Positions 24,925 to 33,288 of a stretch of DNA of 42,426 bases are shown here, piece by piece. Every line of letters begins with the position of its first letter. Position 1 is the first letter of the stretch. Origin of the DNA: Acidobacteriota bacterium (lineage in GTDB: Bacteria > Acidobacteriota > Blastocatellia > RBC074); the NCBI GenBank assembly GCA_019639255.1, contig JAHBSF010000047.1:1-42426 (forward strand), written 5' to 3'. Below the pieces are notes generated by a model. That model saw nothing but the letters and a program-made list of their open reading frames with translations. It searched no databases and was not told where the DNA came from. A program made the translations under genes and the position numbers.

Positions 24925-26142
24925 ATGATACTGAGTAAACCAGATCGACAACCGCGCCACGCATTAATAACCACCCTGGCTCTCTCTGCTGTTCTCGCCC
25001 TGGCGATGGATCTTGCCGTGACTGCGCAGAGCGGAAAAGAATCGGGGAAAGTTGCCGTCGTCAGAACCCCTCACAGCGGCCTTCAGCCGCAGGCAGTGAT
25101 GGATGGAAGTGGAACGCTTCACCTCATCTACTTCAAAGGCGAGCCCGGGGCGGGCGACGTTTTCTACGTGGTCCGTGAGCCGGGGAAAGAGAGCTTCTCG
25201 TCCCCAATCCGGGTCAACAGCCGGCCCGGCAGCGTGATTGCTACGGGAACGATTCGCGGCGCACACCTCGCTGTCGGTCGTCATGGGCGCGTTCACGTCT
25301 CGTGGATGGGTTCGCAGACTGCCGAACCGAAAGGTCCGGGTGGCGCAACGCCCATGCTATATGCGCGGCTGAACGACGCCGGTACGGCTTTTGAATCGCA
25401 GCGCAACGTCATGCAGTTTGCCGCAGGCCTCGACGGCGGCGGGTCAATTGCAGCCGACAGTGAAGGAAACGTGTACGCTGCATGGCACGCTCACGGCGGC
25501 CCAAAAGGCGAAAAGGAAGGTGAAGCGGATCGCCGCATCTGGATTGCCCGCTCGACTGACGACGGGCGAACGTTTGCGCGTGAGGCAGTAGCCTACGCCG
25601 AGCGAACAGGAGCTTGCGGATGCTGCGGGATGCGCGCTTTTGCCGACAGACGGGGCGCGGTCTATGTGCTTTACCGCGCGGCGACCGACTTCGTCGACCG
25701 CGACATGTATCTGCTCTCTTCAACCGATCGCGGGCAGAATTTTCGCGGGCTGCGCCTCCATCAATGGAAGCTCGACACGTGCCCGATGAGTTCGGCCGTG
25801 TTGGCAGAAGCGGACGGCCGGGTACTGGCCGCGTGGGAGACCGCCGGGCAGGTCTATTACACCGGGGTCAATCCGCCGGCTTCGGGGGAGGTTAATCCGA
25901 TTTCTGCACCGGGCGAGGGAAAAGGGCGCAAGCATCCGGCGATAGCCGGAAACATGGCGGGCGAAACAATTCTGGTCTGGACCGAAGGCATGGGCTGGAA
26001 GAAGGGCGGAAGCCTCGCCTGGCAGGTCTTTGATCGCGACGGCAAACCGACCGGGGAGAAGGGGACGGCGGACGGGGTTCCGGTGTGGAGTCTGCCTTCC
26101 GTTGTCGCTTCTCCAGGAGGTGGCTTTACGATCATCTATTGA
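24925..26142 (+). CDS. Exported sialidase-like beta-propeller protein
   Basis: This 405-residue protein has a hydrophobic signal (HALITTLALSAVLALAMDLA). Repeated beta-propeller blades of the BNR/sialidase type follow: GTLHLIYFKG, GRVHVSWMG, GNVYAAWHAHG, STDDGRTFAREAV, GAVYVLYRAA and STDRGQNFRG. The cysteines of ACGCCGM (about residue 230) and DTCPMSS are unusual for a glycosidase and could bind copper. Catalytic residues of sialidases are not evident, so a sugar-cleaving role is doubtful. Situated between the multicopper oxidase and a cytochrome c, it is probably part of the copper operon. Confidence 0.8.
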   Translation: MILSKPDRQPRHALITTLALSAVLALAMDLAVTAQSGKESGKVAVVRTPHSGLQPQAVMDGSGTLHLIYFKGEPGAGDVFYVVREPGKESFSSPIRVNSRPGSVIATGTIRGAHLAVGRHGRVHVSWMGSQTAEPKGPGGATPMLYARLNDAGTAFESQRNVMQFAAGLDGGGSIAADSEGNVYAAWHAHGGPKGEKEGEADRRIWIARSTDDGRTFAREAVAYAERTGACGCCGMRAFADRRGAVYVLYRAATDFVDRDMYLLSSTDRGQNFRGLRLHQWKLDTCPMSSAVLAEADGRVLAAWETAGQVYYTGVNPPASGEVNPISAPGEGKGRKHPAIAGNMAGETILVWTEGMGWKKGGSLAWQVFDRDGKPTGEKGTADGVPVWSLPSVVASPGGGFTIIY

Positions 26143-26206
26143 ATATTGAACGATGCCGGCAACAGAGTGGCCGCCTTTATCATTATCAGAGGAGGATTGA
26201 ATCGTC

Positions 26207-26662
26207 ATGACCAGAACCAGGAGATGGATATCGGTTACCGTTGTCACTGTCGCGGCAATTGTGATCTGGGCTGCAGAACCAGGCGCATCGGCGCACGATG
26301 GGCATAAGCGAAAGAATGCCCCGGCGAGCGCAAAAAAGCTGAAGAACCCATCCACCGCCAATGACGAGACTGTCTCCATCGGGCGCAAGCTTTTCACCCA
26401 ACATTGCGCAGTCTGTCATGGCGAGGATGGCAAATCACAGACGGATGTCGCCAAAGCCATGAAGATCAAACCAACCGACCTGACGGGCAAAGAAATGCAT
26501 GGGATCACGGATGGCGAGATCTATTGGGTAATCACAAACGGAATCAAACCCAACCGGATGCCCGCGTTCAAACTCAAGGCAAGCAATGAGGAGCGGTGGC
26601 AATTGACGGTCTACGTCAAACATTTGATGGGCGAGCATTCCCACACAGGCGCCAAACACTGA
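26207..26662 (+). CDS. Exported mono-haem cytochrome c
   Basis: This 151-residue protein has a signal peptide (WISVTVVTVAAIVIWAAE) and a class I cytochrome c domain. The haem site is FTQHCAVCHGEDGK (CxxCH). The later Met ligand is probably in NRMPAFKLK, and the C-terminal helix is WQLTVYVKHL. His-containing ends (AHDGHK, HSHTGAKH) may bind metal. It may accept electrons from the oxidase system or feed a terminal oxidase. GGAGG lies 12 bases before the ATG. It is the last gene of the rightward copper operon, followed by a hairpin. Confidence 0.88.
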   Translation: MTRTRRWISVTVVTVAAIVIWAAEPGASAHDGHKRKNAPASAKKLKNPSTANDETVSIGRKLFTQHCAVCHGEDGKSQTDVAKAMKIKPTDLTGKEMHGITDGEIYWVITNGIKPNRMPAFKLKASNEERWQLTVYVKHLMGEHSHTGAKH

Positions 26663-26690
26663 AACCTCAGAATGGTCCAGGTGGAGAAGG

Positions 26691-26713
26691 CAGCCGGCTT
26701 GCCCGGCTGCCCT
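26691..26713 (+). terminator. Hairpin after the copper operon
   Basis: GGCAGCCGG and CCGGCTGCC pair perfectly around a 5-base loop, 28 bases after the cytochrome stop. A short T-rich stretch follows about 15 bases later rather than directly, so it is an imperfect intrinsic terminator. Confidence 0.55.
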
Positions 26714-26988
26714 CATCTCAGCCGATTATTTTGTCTCGGTATTCTTGTCATCAAGCGCAGTCTACCTCGCGGTAATATCGCGTCTTTCTTCAGATTTCAT
26801 TCCACTTTGAGTGGTGATTCCTCGCCTCACGACCCGGCGGTCGACCTGCCATTTTCCTATAACCCCGCCAGCCGGCATTCCCGTAAGCCGCCTGAACGAG
26901 TTTCGGCGTTTTTCCGCCGAATTTTTCCGCCGAAATGTTACTGACTGTCCGTGGACTGATGAGTATCGAATGAGAAATATGTCCGTCA
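26714..26988. other. Intergenic region before the XRE gene
   Basis: 275 bases between the copper operon hairpin and the XRE regulator. The small reading frames here show no recognisable product. Apart from the 13-bp tandem repeat (26909-26934) I see nothing in it. Confidence 0.5.
26901..26935. repeat. Tandem 13-bp repeat with inverted half-site, candidate operator
   Basis: TTTTTCCGCCGAA occurs twice head to tail (26909-26921 and 26922-26934), preceded by TTTCGGCG (26901-26908). The latter can pair with either copy. It lies 54 bases before the XRE gene, where an autoregulator would bind. Two alternative hairpins are possible. Confidence 0.5.
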
Positions 26989-27231
26989 GTGAATCAAAAA
27001 ACCGCAAACTTGATACGCTTCGCAGTTCATGTGAGGCGAATGCGTGCGGAGCGAGGGATTTCGCAGGAAGCGTTTGCAGACGACTGCGGGATTGACCGTT
27101 CTTATCTCAGCGGCATCGAGTGCGGCAAAAGAAACCCAACCGTGGACGTGCTTATGCGCATGGCCGATAATCTTGGGATTACACTGTCGAAATTCTTCGA
27201 AGGGTGTGACCTCAGCAAACCCAAATCCTGA
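26989..27231 (+). CDS. XRE-family helix-turn-helix protein
   Basis: This 80-residue single-domain regulator has a Cro/CI-type helix-turn-helix: VRRMRAERGISQEAFADDCG, IDRSYLSGIECGKRNPTVDV and LMRMADNLGITLSKFFEG. Such small proteins repress their own promoter or that of a neighbouring mobile or toxin gene. It starts at GTG 26989; no in-frame ATG is available upstream. The repeated 13-mer upstream is a likely binding site, and the Cys-rich gene behind it (35 bases later) a likely target. Confidence 0.85.
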   Translation: MNQKTANLIRFAVHVRRMRAERGISQEAFADDCGIDRSYLSGIECGKRNPTVDVLMRMADNLGITLSKFFEGCDLSKPKS

Positions 27232-27266
27232 TTCGAGGCTAAGATTCTTCGACGGATCAAGGTGTT

Positions 27267-27818
27267 TTGAAGAAAATCATGTCAGCCGCAACCAAATGGG
27301 TCTACGATTCCGTCGATCTGAAAGGGTTGCACAAATATGTGACCTCATGCAGTGGCGCTTCACCACACGAGCGTCTGCGTCTGATGATCCGACATGCGCT
27401 CTTCGTCGTGCGCGAGCGAATCGCCGATGCCGATCTGCGGAACGACTGGGTGCGCTGCGATCACTTTGATGAAGCAGTGCTCTTTCGCTACTTCTCGGGG
27501 GAGATGTTGGACGAAGAGATGTGGCAGATTGAATTCGACGGCCGGATCTGCGAGGTTTGTGCGGCAGAGTTTCTCGCCGCAGGGCGAACCATCACCACCT
27601 ACGCGACGCTCTTCAGTTGTGAAAACCTGATCAGCGGGAAAGCTGCACGAACAGTGCATCTCGAAGGTCCGGATATTAATTTCTGGTTTGACGGGAAACA
27701 ACCAAGACATACGAAAAGAGAACTGCTCCGACACATTCGGATCTGCCGCCGCTGTCGCCAGCAACTGCGGCGGGAGGCTGCGGCAATACGCAGGATTTCC
27801 TGCATATCGTGGGATTAA
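27267..27818 (+). CDS. Unrecognised Cys-rich protein with zinc-finger-like motifs
   Basis: A soluble protein of about 183 residues, or 179 if the ATG at 27279 is used instead of TTG 27267. It contains FDGRICEVCAAEF in the middle and, near the end, LLRHIRICRRCRQQLRRE, an H-x3-C-x2-C that recalls zf-HC2 motifs of anti-sigma factors. There is no membrane segment. It follows the XRE gene closely and is probably co-transcribed. A role as a partner of that regulator is inference; the protein is not recognised. Confidence 0.65.
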   Translation: MKKIMSAATKWVYDSVDLKGLHKYVTSCSGASPHERLRLMIRHALFVVRERIADADLRNDWVRCDHFDEAVLFRYFSGEMLDEEMWQIEFDGRICEVCAAEFLAAGRTITTYATLFSCENLISGKAARTVHLEGPDINFWFDGKQPRHTKRELLRHIRICRRCRQQLRREAAAIRRISCISWD

Positions 27819-27884
27819 TGGTGAGATCCATCCTGAACCCGACGACCCGACAGGGGTTCGGTGAATAGTGGGGCGGCCTAGTCT

Positions 27885-27979
27885 CTATAAGATCGGCATA
27901 CCAAGATTCAAAGTGAGCTTGCAAATCTGCAGGAAAAATCTCAATTCTTAATCGGCATCTTGGTGTGCCGATCATATAG
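27885..27979. repeat. 95-bp imperfect inverted repeat (MITE-like or structured RNA)
   Basis: Arms 27885-27907 and 27957-27979 (core GATCGGCAyACCAAGAT) are 23 bases long with two mismatches, around a 49-base centre. The site lies in a non-coding stretch between the Cys-rich gene and the IS3 remnant. A further GATCGGCA lies close by at about 27992. No flanking duplication could be recognised. Confidence 0.7.
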
Positions 27980-28037
27980 TTGATCTTGGCTAGATCGGCA
28001 ACCCTGTTTCGTCGCTTTAACTATCATTCTGAAAAAG

Positions 28038-28359
28038 ATAACTTGCTGTGAGTAGCTCAGATGCACGCAGATCGGCTCAACCCTGTAATCGGCATGATGC
28101 TCGTCGATAAATTCAACCATCAGGTTGGTCAGCGGACGAGTTTCGCCTGGACGAAAAAAGCCACCGCCTTGCGCGGGATTTCGTTGGACCGTTTCAACTT
28201 CAACTTCTCGCCTTCAAGTTGCTTGATGTGTTCTCGTTCCGTACTCGTCAGCCCGGTCCGTTTGTCCTGGTCGCGTTCCGCCTGTCGGACCCATTCGCGC
28301 AAGGACAAGACGGGCATCCGATCTTGCAAGTGATCGAGACGATCGCGGCCCGCTGCCAT
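28038..28359 (-). pseudogene. Degraded IS3-family transposase (orfA and start of orfB)
   Basis: The minus frame 28359-28129 encodes LREWVRQAERDQDKRTGLTS, then EREHIKQLEGEKLKLKRSNE and AVAFFVQAKLVR. This is the C-terminal half of an IS3 OrfA, with its leucine-zipper region but without the N-terminal helix-turn-helix. Directly after and overlapping, in the shifted frame, comes VEFIDEHHADYRVEPICVHL, the start of OrfB. The homology ends near 28038, before the DDE catalytic core. The element is dead and its ends are not visible. Confidence 0.75.
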
Positions 28360-28360
28360 T

Positions 28361-28933
28361 CGTAGTCTGCCTAGTACACAAAGACCATTCGCACAGGGTG
28401 TTCTCGAACTTCAGGCGAATACTGCTGGTGTGTTCAGACTCCTTATACTCTCAAGATTTGGAGTCTCCGGGAATCCCGGGGCAATTCACTAATTACCTTG
28501 GCATTTTTCGCACTGGTAGCGTCTCGAACACATACACTTCTGTATGCGAATGTATTACAAGGCCGAAGTTTGACTAGAACTCATACAACATTAATGCGCT
28601 TTCAGCACAAATACGGTGTTGCAAACAGCCAGTTAGCGACTCTCTTAAGCCCGCATCAGTCTATATAGCCTCTGATTAAATACCACCGAGGTATAGGCGA
28701 TACCATTCCTTAATTCCCGATCTTTCCCAGAAAACACACGAAAACACACAAACCTCAAAGTAGGAAGGTTTTCTGGCGCGTCAGTTGCTTATCTCCAGGG
28801 GTGGGTTTGTGTCGTGCAAATTCAATGATTTTTACTTTTATTGGGATAAATCAAAGAGTAGTGGCTTTTCCCAGATGAATGAGCCATTGCCGGAAAAGGC
28901 AGTTATGACGAACTACAAAAATACTGCCCGTAA
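28361..28933. other. Gene-free stretch, AT-richer than its surroundings
   Basis: About 570 bases without a convincing gene on either strand. It holds AAAACACAC twice in close succession (about 28733-28752), a short GGTAT/ATACC inverted repeat (about 28690-28705) and CCGGGGCAATTCAC (28476-28489), shared with 17648. It is probably debris of past insertions beside the IS3 remnant. Confidence 0.5.
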
Positions 28934-29383
28934 ATGATGAGATGTATAGTTGTGATTACGGATGACATCCTTGTTGACGCGCTGCCAAAGCATGCAGTGG
29001 CCGTGATCAAGGATCTGAAATGGCTGGCGCATTATGAACCGAAGGTTGATTCTGTGCGCATCGAGCCAAAAACGCAGATGTGCGGGTCGTATACAGCCTG
29101 TGGGCGCTTTGCCGGACTGCCGTGGCGGGGCAGTTTTTCTTACGAGATGCGGCCACATGGTTTCCATAGCAAAATGATCTCCGGTCCATGGGGTGTGCAG
29201 GTCAGTGGCGGTTTCGTTGTCTGCTCAAATGAGCAATGCCGATGCCGCGTGATCCATTACGAACGATATCAATTGTCGTGGTGGCTGTGGCCACTTGTCT
29301 TTCTGTTGCGCCTTTACCTGAAACGGGCGATGAAAGATGAGTTGTGTGCAGTGGCGAAACTCATCCAGCAGGCAGAGAAATAG
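28934..29383 (+). CDS. SRPBCC (START/polyketide cyclase-like) protein with a C-terminal hydrophobic helix
   Basis: This 149-residue protein begins with a strand and helix typical of the SRPBCC fold (DDILVDALPKHAVAVIKDLK, WLAHYEP). A run of strands follows (GSFSYEMRP, GVQVSGGFVVCS, CRVIHYERYQL), then a long C-terminal helix. The hydrophobic WWLWPLVFLLRLYLKRAM part may touch the membrane. The fold binds small hydrophobic molecules; the ligand is unknown. It stands alone on its strand beside the defence island. Confidence 0.55.
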   Translation: MMRCIVVITDDILVDALPKHAVAVIKDLKWLAHYEPKVDSVRIEPKTQMCGSYTACGRFAGLPWRGSFSYEMRPHGFHSKMISGPWGVQVSGGFVVCSNEQCRCRVIHYERYQLSWWLWPLVFLLRLYLKRAMKDELCAVAKLIQQAEK

Positions 29384-29526
29384 ACGCGAGGGCAGGAGAC
29401 TTTAGCAACTAGTAGAGAAGAGTAGGTAGAACGAAGACTAAATGTATTATTGCCGTTAAGATAACTTAGCCGCTACCGCTTGACTCAAGCAATATGTCTT
29501 CGTGATTCCCGGAGCGATTCAATTCA

Positions 29527-32500
29527 CTATTGGACGCGAATCTGGATCGAAAGCTCCTCAAGTATCCGATTGATCTGATACACAACATCATCCGGCGGCG
29601 GTGAATCATTGCCCAACTCAATCTGAATCCGGAATCTCACTCCATGCCCAGCTGACGCCGCCACTAATTTGTCAATTCCATCAGCTAGATCTTGTATTTC
29701 ATTGGGCCGGAGTTCTGCCTGTCCGACACGCACCCCTTGTTTTTGCGGTGCCGGCGGAACAACTGTGACCGCTGGTTGCAACGCTGCAGGTTCAGCGGCC
29801 ATCAGCGGTACTCTGAAACAGGCTTGATGCGAATCAACGTATTCACAAGGCCAGGCCCCGGACTCAGGGGCGCGCTCCAGTAAACGCGCCCGTAAAGCGC
29901 CGTCAACGGCATCACGAACATTTGCCCAAGGCAACATCTTCCCGGCCTTCTTTGAAAGTGCGCTGACGAGCGCCAGCGCGTTCGTCGAACCATGGTCCCA
30001 CGCTTCAGCTAGATTTTGCTCCAGCAATTCTATCGCCGGAATCGGCAGAGGCGGCGCTTGCAGCCGGGCATCGTCAGTGAGAAGACCGGCGGGAATCTCT
30101 TCGGCAAGCATACTCGCCGGTCCTGAAGTTAACCATAACCGCCCACCTTTGACCGCTGCCGATACGGCTTCCTCCAAGGCCTCGACCTCGGCCTTCGGAA
30201 TCATCAGCGGTTCTTCATAACCGTCCCTTTTAAGCTTCACAACCTGGGTGCCCGAAAAGTAATCCCGCAAATTCTTAAAAGTAATCTCCGCACACTCCCA
30301 CAAACCCGGCAGCGTTCCGGGCACGAGCAAATCGGAAGGCAAATCCGTCAAGACACCAGCTTCGGGTAAAACCAGTTCAAGACCTGGCTCTTTGAGGGAT
30401 TCTTCATCAGGCGCCTTCCGCCAGAATGTCTTGAATGAACGATCCGCTCGCACCGACCTCAAAACAAACTGGCCGTCCACGCAACCCTGCAACAGCGTCT
30501 CCAGAATCGCGCGCCGGTTGAGCATCTTGGGAAGGTGCGGGATCTGCGCGAAGGCTCCGACCAAATCTTTTACGCGGCGTGATGTCTCGCCTTCGCGCCA
30601 GAGACTATATGGGCCGTCCGGCAGCAGTGCATCAGCGTTGATAGCGGACTCCTGAATTCTTGACCGTTCATCGGCTTTGATCTGATCAAAAAGGCTTCCG
30701 CCGTTTACTGTTAGCTTGAATGCCTGCACTTCATTTTTATCCGAGACGGTCACGACTATGCAGTAAGCCTGCCTGATCGCGTCGGGAATCTGTTTGCGCG
30801 CTTCGTCCACCTTGGCCGACAGGGTTCCGCTCCGCAGCAAGTCCACATCCTGATCCTTGAGCTGCTCGCGAACATCTTCCCACCCCAGGTACTCCCGAAT
30901 GCGATTGCGGGCCACATCCAATCCGTCGCGCGACGGCGCAACCATTACAACGGCATTACGATATACACGCGGGCGATCAGATCCGGTGGTCTCGTCAAGA
31001 AAACGCTTTGCGTCCGCGCTGGGTTTGCCGGAATCTGATGCCGCTTTAGGGTGCAATACTACGTAATGAAACTCGCCGTCGTCCTCCACGTCCCTCGGCC
31101 CATTAGGAAGCATATGGATCCTAGCGCCGGCGGCGGCGGCGCCAACCGTCAGACTCTTGAGTTTACTGATTTCTTCAATCAGCTTGTGCTGAATGTGATC
31201 CGGGGAGACACGCAGGCAAGCGTCGTGGTGCATCTGCTTGAGGTTGGGCTTCGACCCCAGGCGCCAGACTTTCGGCAATTGCTTCTGCTCACCCGACCCG
31301 GCCTCTGCATCATTGACCGCACCTTCATCGAGAAACCATGAGATTTCAGTCCAGCGCCGCAACCCCTTCTCAAGATCAATCCGGTCGGGTCTCGTGCCAC
31401 CGAGTAGCAGCAGCAGGTCTCGCGTCAGCGCCTTCTGACCAATCGGCTGTGAATGCAGAAAAGTGGCCAAGACAGCCTGCTCGACCTCCCGCCACTTGAT
31501 ACCAGCGGTTTCCTGCTCAATCTCGCGCGCCTTCGTCAACTCGCCTTCGAGAATTGCCATCCACTCCTGTTTCTTGCCTTCGTACTCTTCCGTCGCCGCT
31601 ACATTTGTCAATTCACGCGCCGCCTCGGAAAGCTCCGGTTTGCCGGGCTCGTTTAAAAACACATTTGCGGAGACAAGCGGACAGCGATCCCATCTCTCGG
31701 CGCTGCGCAGCGCGAGCGCGAACGTCCGCAGCACGCCTCGCGTCCGCTGAAAACCTTCGAGTCCTGTCCACTTCGTATAGAAGACTTCGGTTAAATCCGG
31801 ATGGAACGGATAGCTCTTCAGGAAGCGATCTTCCGCCACCTGGCCGTCCTTGCGCGTCTGTTCGTCGAGTTGAGTGATGCCTTTCAACGCGGCGACGACA
31901 TGCGGACGGAATGATTCCCGGTCCCGAATTGAATCCGGCGTGAAGAAGCGGCGGCGCAGTACTTCAGCGACATCTTCCTTGACCACCGGCTGTACGCCCT
32001 CTTCGCGTTCGCGACGGAAGATCGAGTAAAGTTCGTTTGTGATCTCCTTGCCCAGCGTGTCGCTCTTGGTCGGATCAGTGGCGAGCAACGAGGCGACCAT
32101 GGCGCAACGGTCGACTTTGGTCACGGCCTGGGTCAAATACTGAAAGAAATTGACGATGCGGCTGCGCCATGCCGGGTCGAGCCCGACCTTTTCGCGAACG
32201 TACATCAGCACTTCGTCAATCAGGATCAGTGTCGCCAGCCCTTCCTTACCCGGCAATGCCAGCAATTCCGTCAGCAGGTTCTCCGCCGGCGCGCTCTCTC
32301 GTTCCTCGTCTTTGCCTTCGGCATTGAGCAGTCGCAGCCCATCGGCGCCGGCGATCTGAAAGGCGATGACACTCCATGGATGCTTGAGCCATCGCGTCTC
32401 ACCGCCGGGCGAGCGCACATTCATACCCTTCTCGACATCGAGTTTATCGAACGAGATCACCGCCACTCGAGCCTGCGGCGGATTGATTCCGATGTGCTCA

Positions 32501-32853
32501 GTGAATTCAGCGACGGCAGGTAGTTGCGGAAGCCTCGCCGGGTCGTTCACCAGATGAAACAAGGTTATCAATGTGTGTGTTTTTCCGCCGCCATATGTCA
32601 GTTCGAGCTGCCGGATGGCTTTGTCATTCTTCCCGGCCAACCTCGTGACAACCTCTCTGGCGAGTTCCCGCAGGTTGAAGGTCGGGTATGTGAGGGCGAA
32701 GAACTCTTCCGGCTGCTGGTAAACAGGCCGCGCCTTGCCCATCACCACGTCATACAAATCGGCGGCGAAAATCGCCAACGACAATTCGCCCGACTTCAAG
32801 TCATCGCGCAGCTTCACCACCTGATGCCACGGCGTCCAGGGCAGTTTGCTCAT
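29527..32853 (-). CDS. DUF499-type P-loop ATPase of a defence module
   Basis: This 1108-residue protein has an ATPase N-terminal part with Walker A at about 86-94 (LTYGGGKTHT) and Walker B at about 208-214 (TLILIDEVLMYV). A long helical C-terminal region without known catalytic motifs follows, ending EELSIQIRVQ. DUF499 ATPases are known to sit beside DUF1156 DNA methyltransferases in defence islands, where they probably move along or sense DNA. The ATG at 32853 has AGGAG 7 bases upstream. The gene is now separated from its DUF1156 partner by a recombinase element, yet it is intact and reads in the same direction. Confidence 0.9.
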   Translation of the reverse strand: MSKLPWTPWHQVVKLRDDLKSGELSLAIFAADLYDVVMGKARPVYQQPEEFFALTYPTFNLRELAREVVTRLAGKNDKAIRQLELTYGGGKTHTLITLFHLVNDPARLPQLPAVAEFTEHIGINPPQARVAVISFDKLDVEKGMNVRSPGGETRWLKHPWSVIAFQIAGADGLRLLNAEGKDEERESAPAENLLTELLALPGKEGLATLILIDEVLMYVREKVGLDPAWRSRIVNFFQYLTQAVTKVDRCAMVASLLATDPTKSDTLGKEITNELYSIFRREREEGVQPVVKEDVAEVLRRRFFTPDSIRDRESFRPHVVAALKGITQLDEQTRKDGQVAEDRFLKSYPFHPDLTEVFYTKWTGLEGFQRTRGVLRTFALALRSAERWDRCPLVSANVFLNEPGKPELSEAARELTNVAATEEYEGKKQEWMAILEGELTKAREIEQETAGIKWREVEQAVLATFLHSQPIGQKALTRDLLLLLGGTRPDRIDLEKGLRRWTEISWFLDEGAVNDAEAGSGEQKQLPKVWRLGSKPNLKQMHHDACLRVSPDHIQHKLIEEISKLKSLTVGAAAAGARIHMLPNGPRDVEDDGEFHYVVLHPKAASDSGKPSADAKRFLDETTGSDRPRVYRNAVVMVAPSRDGLDVARNRIREYLGWEDVREQLKDQDVDLLRSGTLSAKVDEARKQIPDAIRQAYCIVVTVSDKNEVQAFKLTVNGGSLFDQIKADERSRIQESAINADALLPDGPYSLWREGETSRRVKDLVGAFAQIPHLPKMLNRRAILETLLQGCVDGQFVLRSVRADRSFKTFWRKAPDEESLKEPGLELVLPEAGVLTDLPSDLLVPGTLPGLWECAEITFKNLRDYFSGTQVVKLKRDGYEEPLMIPKAEVEALEEAVSAAVKGGRLWLTSGPASMLAEEIPAGLLTDDARLQAPPLPIPAIELLEQNLAEAWDHGSTNALALVSALSKKAGKMLPWANVRDAVDGALRARLLERAPESGAWPCEYVDSHQACFRVPLMAAEPAALQPAVTVVPPAPQKQGVRVGQAELRPNEIQDLADGIDKLVAASAGHGVRFRIQIELGNDSPPPDDVVYQINRILEELSIQIRVQ

Positions 32854-33280
32854 GTCGTCACTCCTGAGGTTATTACCACCATCATTACCACTATTCGCAT
32901 TTTATTACCGTTATTCATTGAGTAGTTGATCACGTTGCAATCGCACATCTGAGATCGGGATCACGTGTTTGATCGTGATTTGATCCTCGACAAACTCGAC
33001 TCGCTCCACTACCAGGCGAAGAATCTTCTGCTTCGTTTCAAAGCTCGGGTTATCGAGCGCTGCGCTGATATTACGACAAAATTCCTCGACCGTCCTCGCC
33101 AATGCGGCCTGGCGTTGCTGTCCCTGTCTTTGCTGTTCGAGTGAATTCATTCGCTCTTCCAGTCGCCGGCATTCTTCAGCAACTCGCTCACGCCGTTCTT
33201 TGAGATCACTGAGCTCGATGATGCCGGATTGATATGCGTCGATCAGTCGCTTGCTCTCTCGCTCAAGCCCGGCCAGTCGT

Positions 33281-33288
33281 CGCTTGAG
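33281..33288. repeat. Target-site duplication, left copy (CGCTTGAG)
   Basis: An 8-bp direct repeat directly before the left IS end; the second copy is at 34679-34686. It lies in the recombinase coding sequence. Confidence 0.92.

Noticed and set aside
23251-24960. 569-codon minus-strand frame opposite the multicopper oxidase
   Set aside because: His/Arg-rich antisense shadow of a gene with many ATG/CAT codons; the plus-strand gene has all copper motifs.
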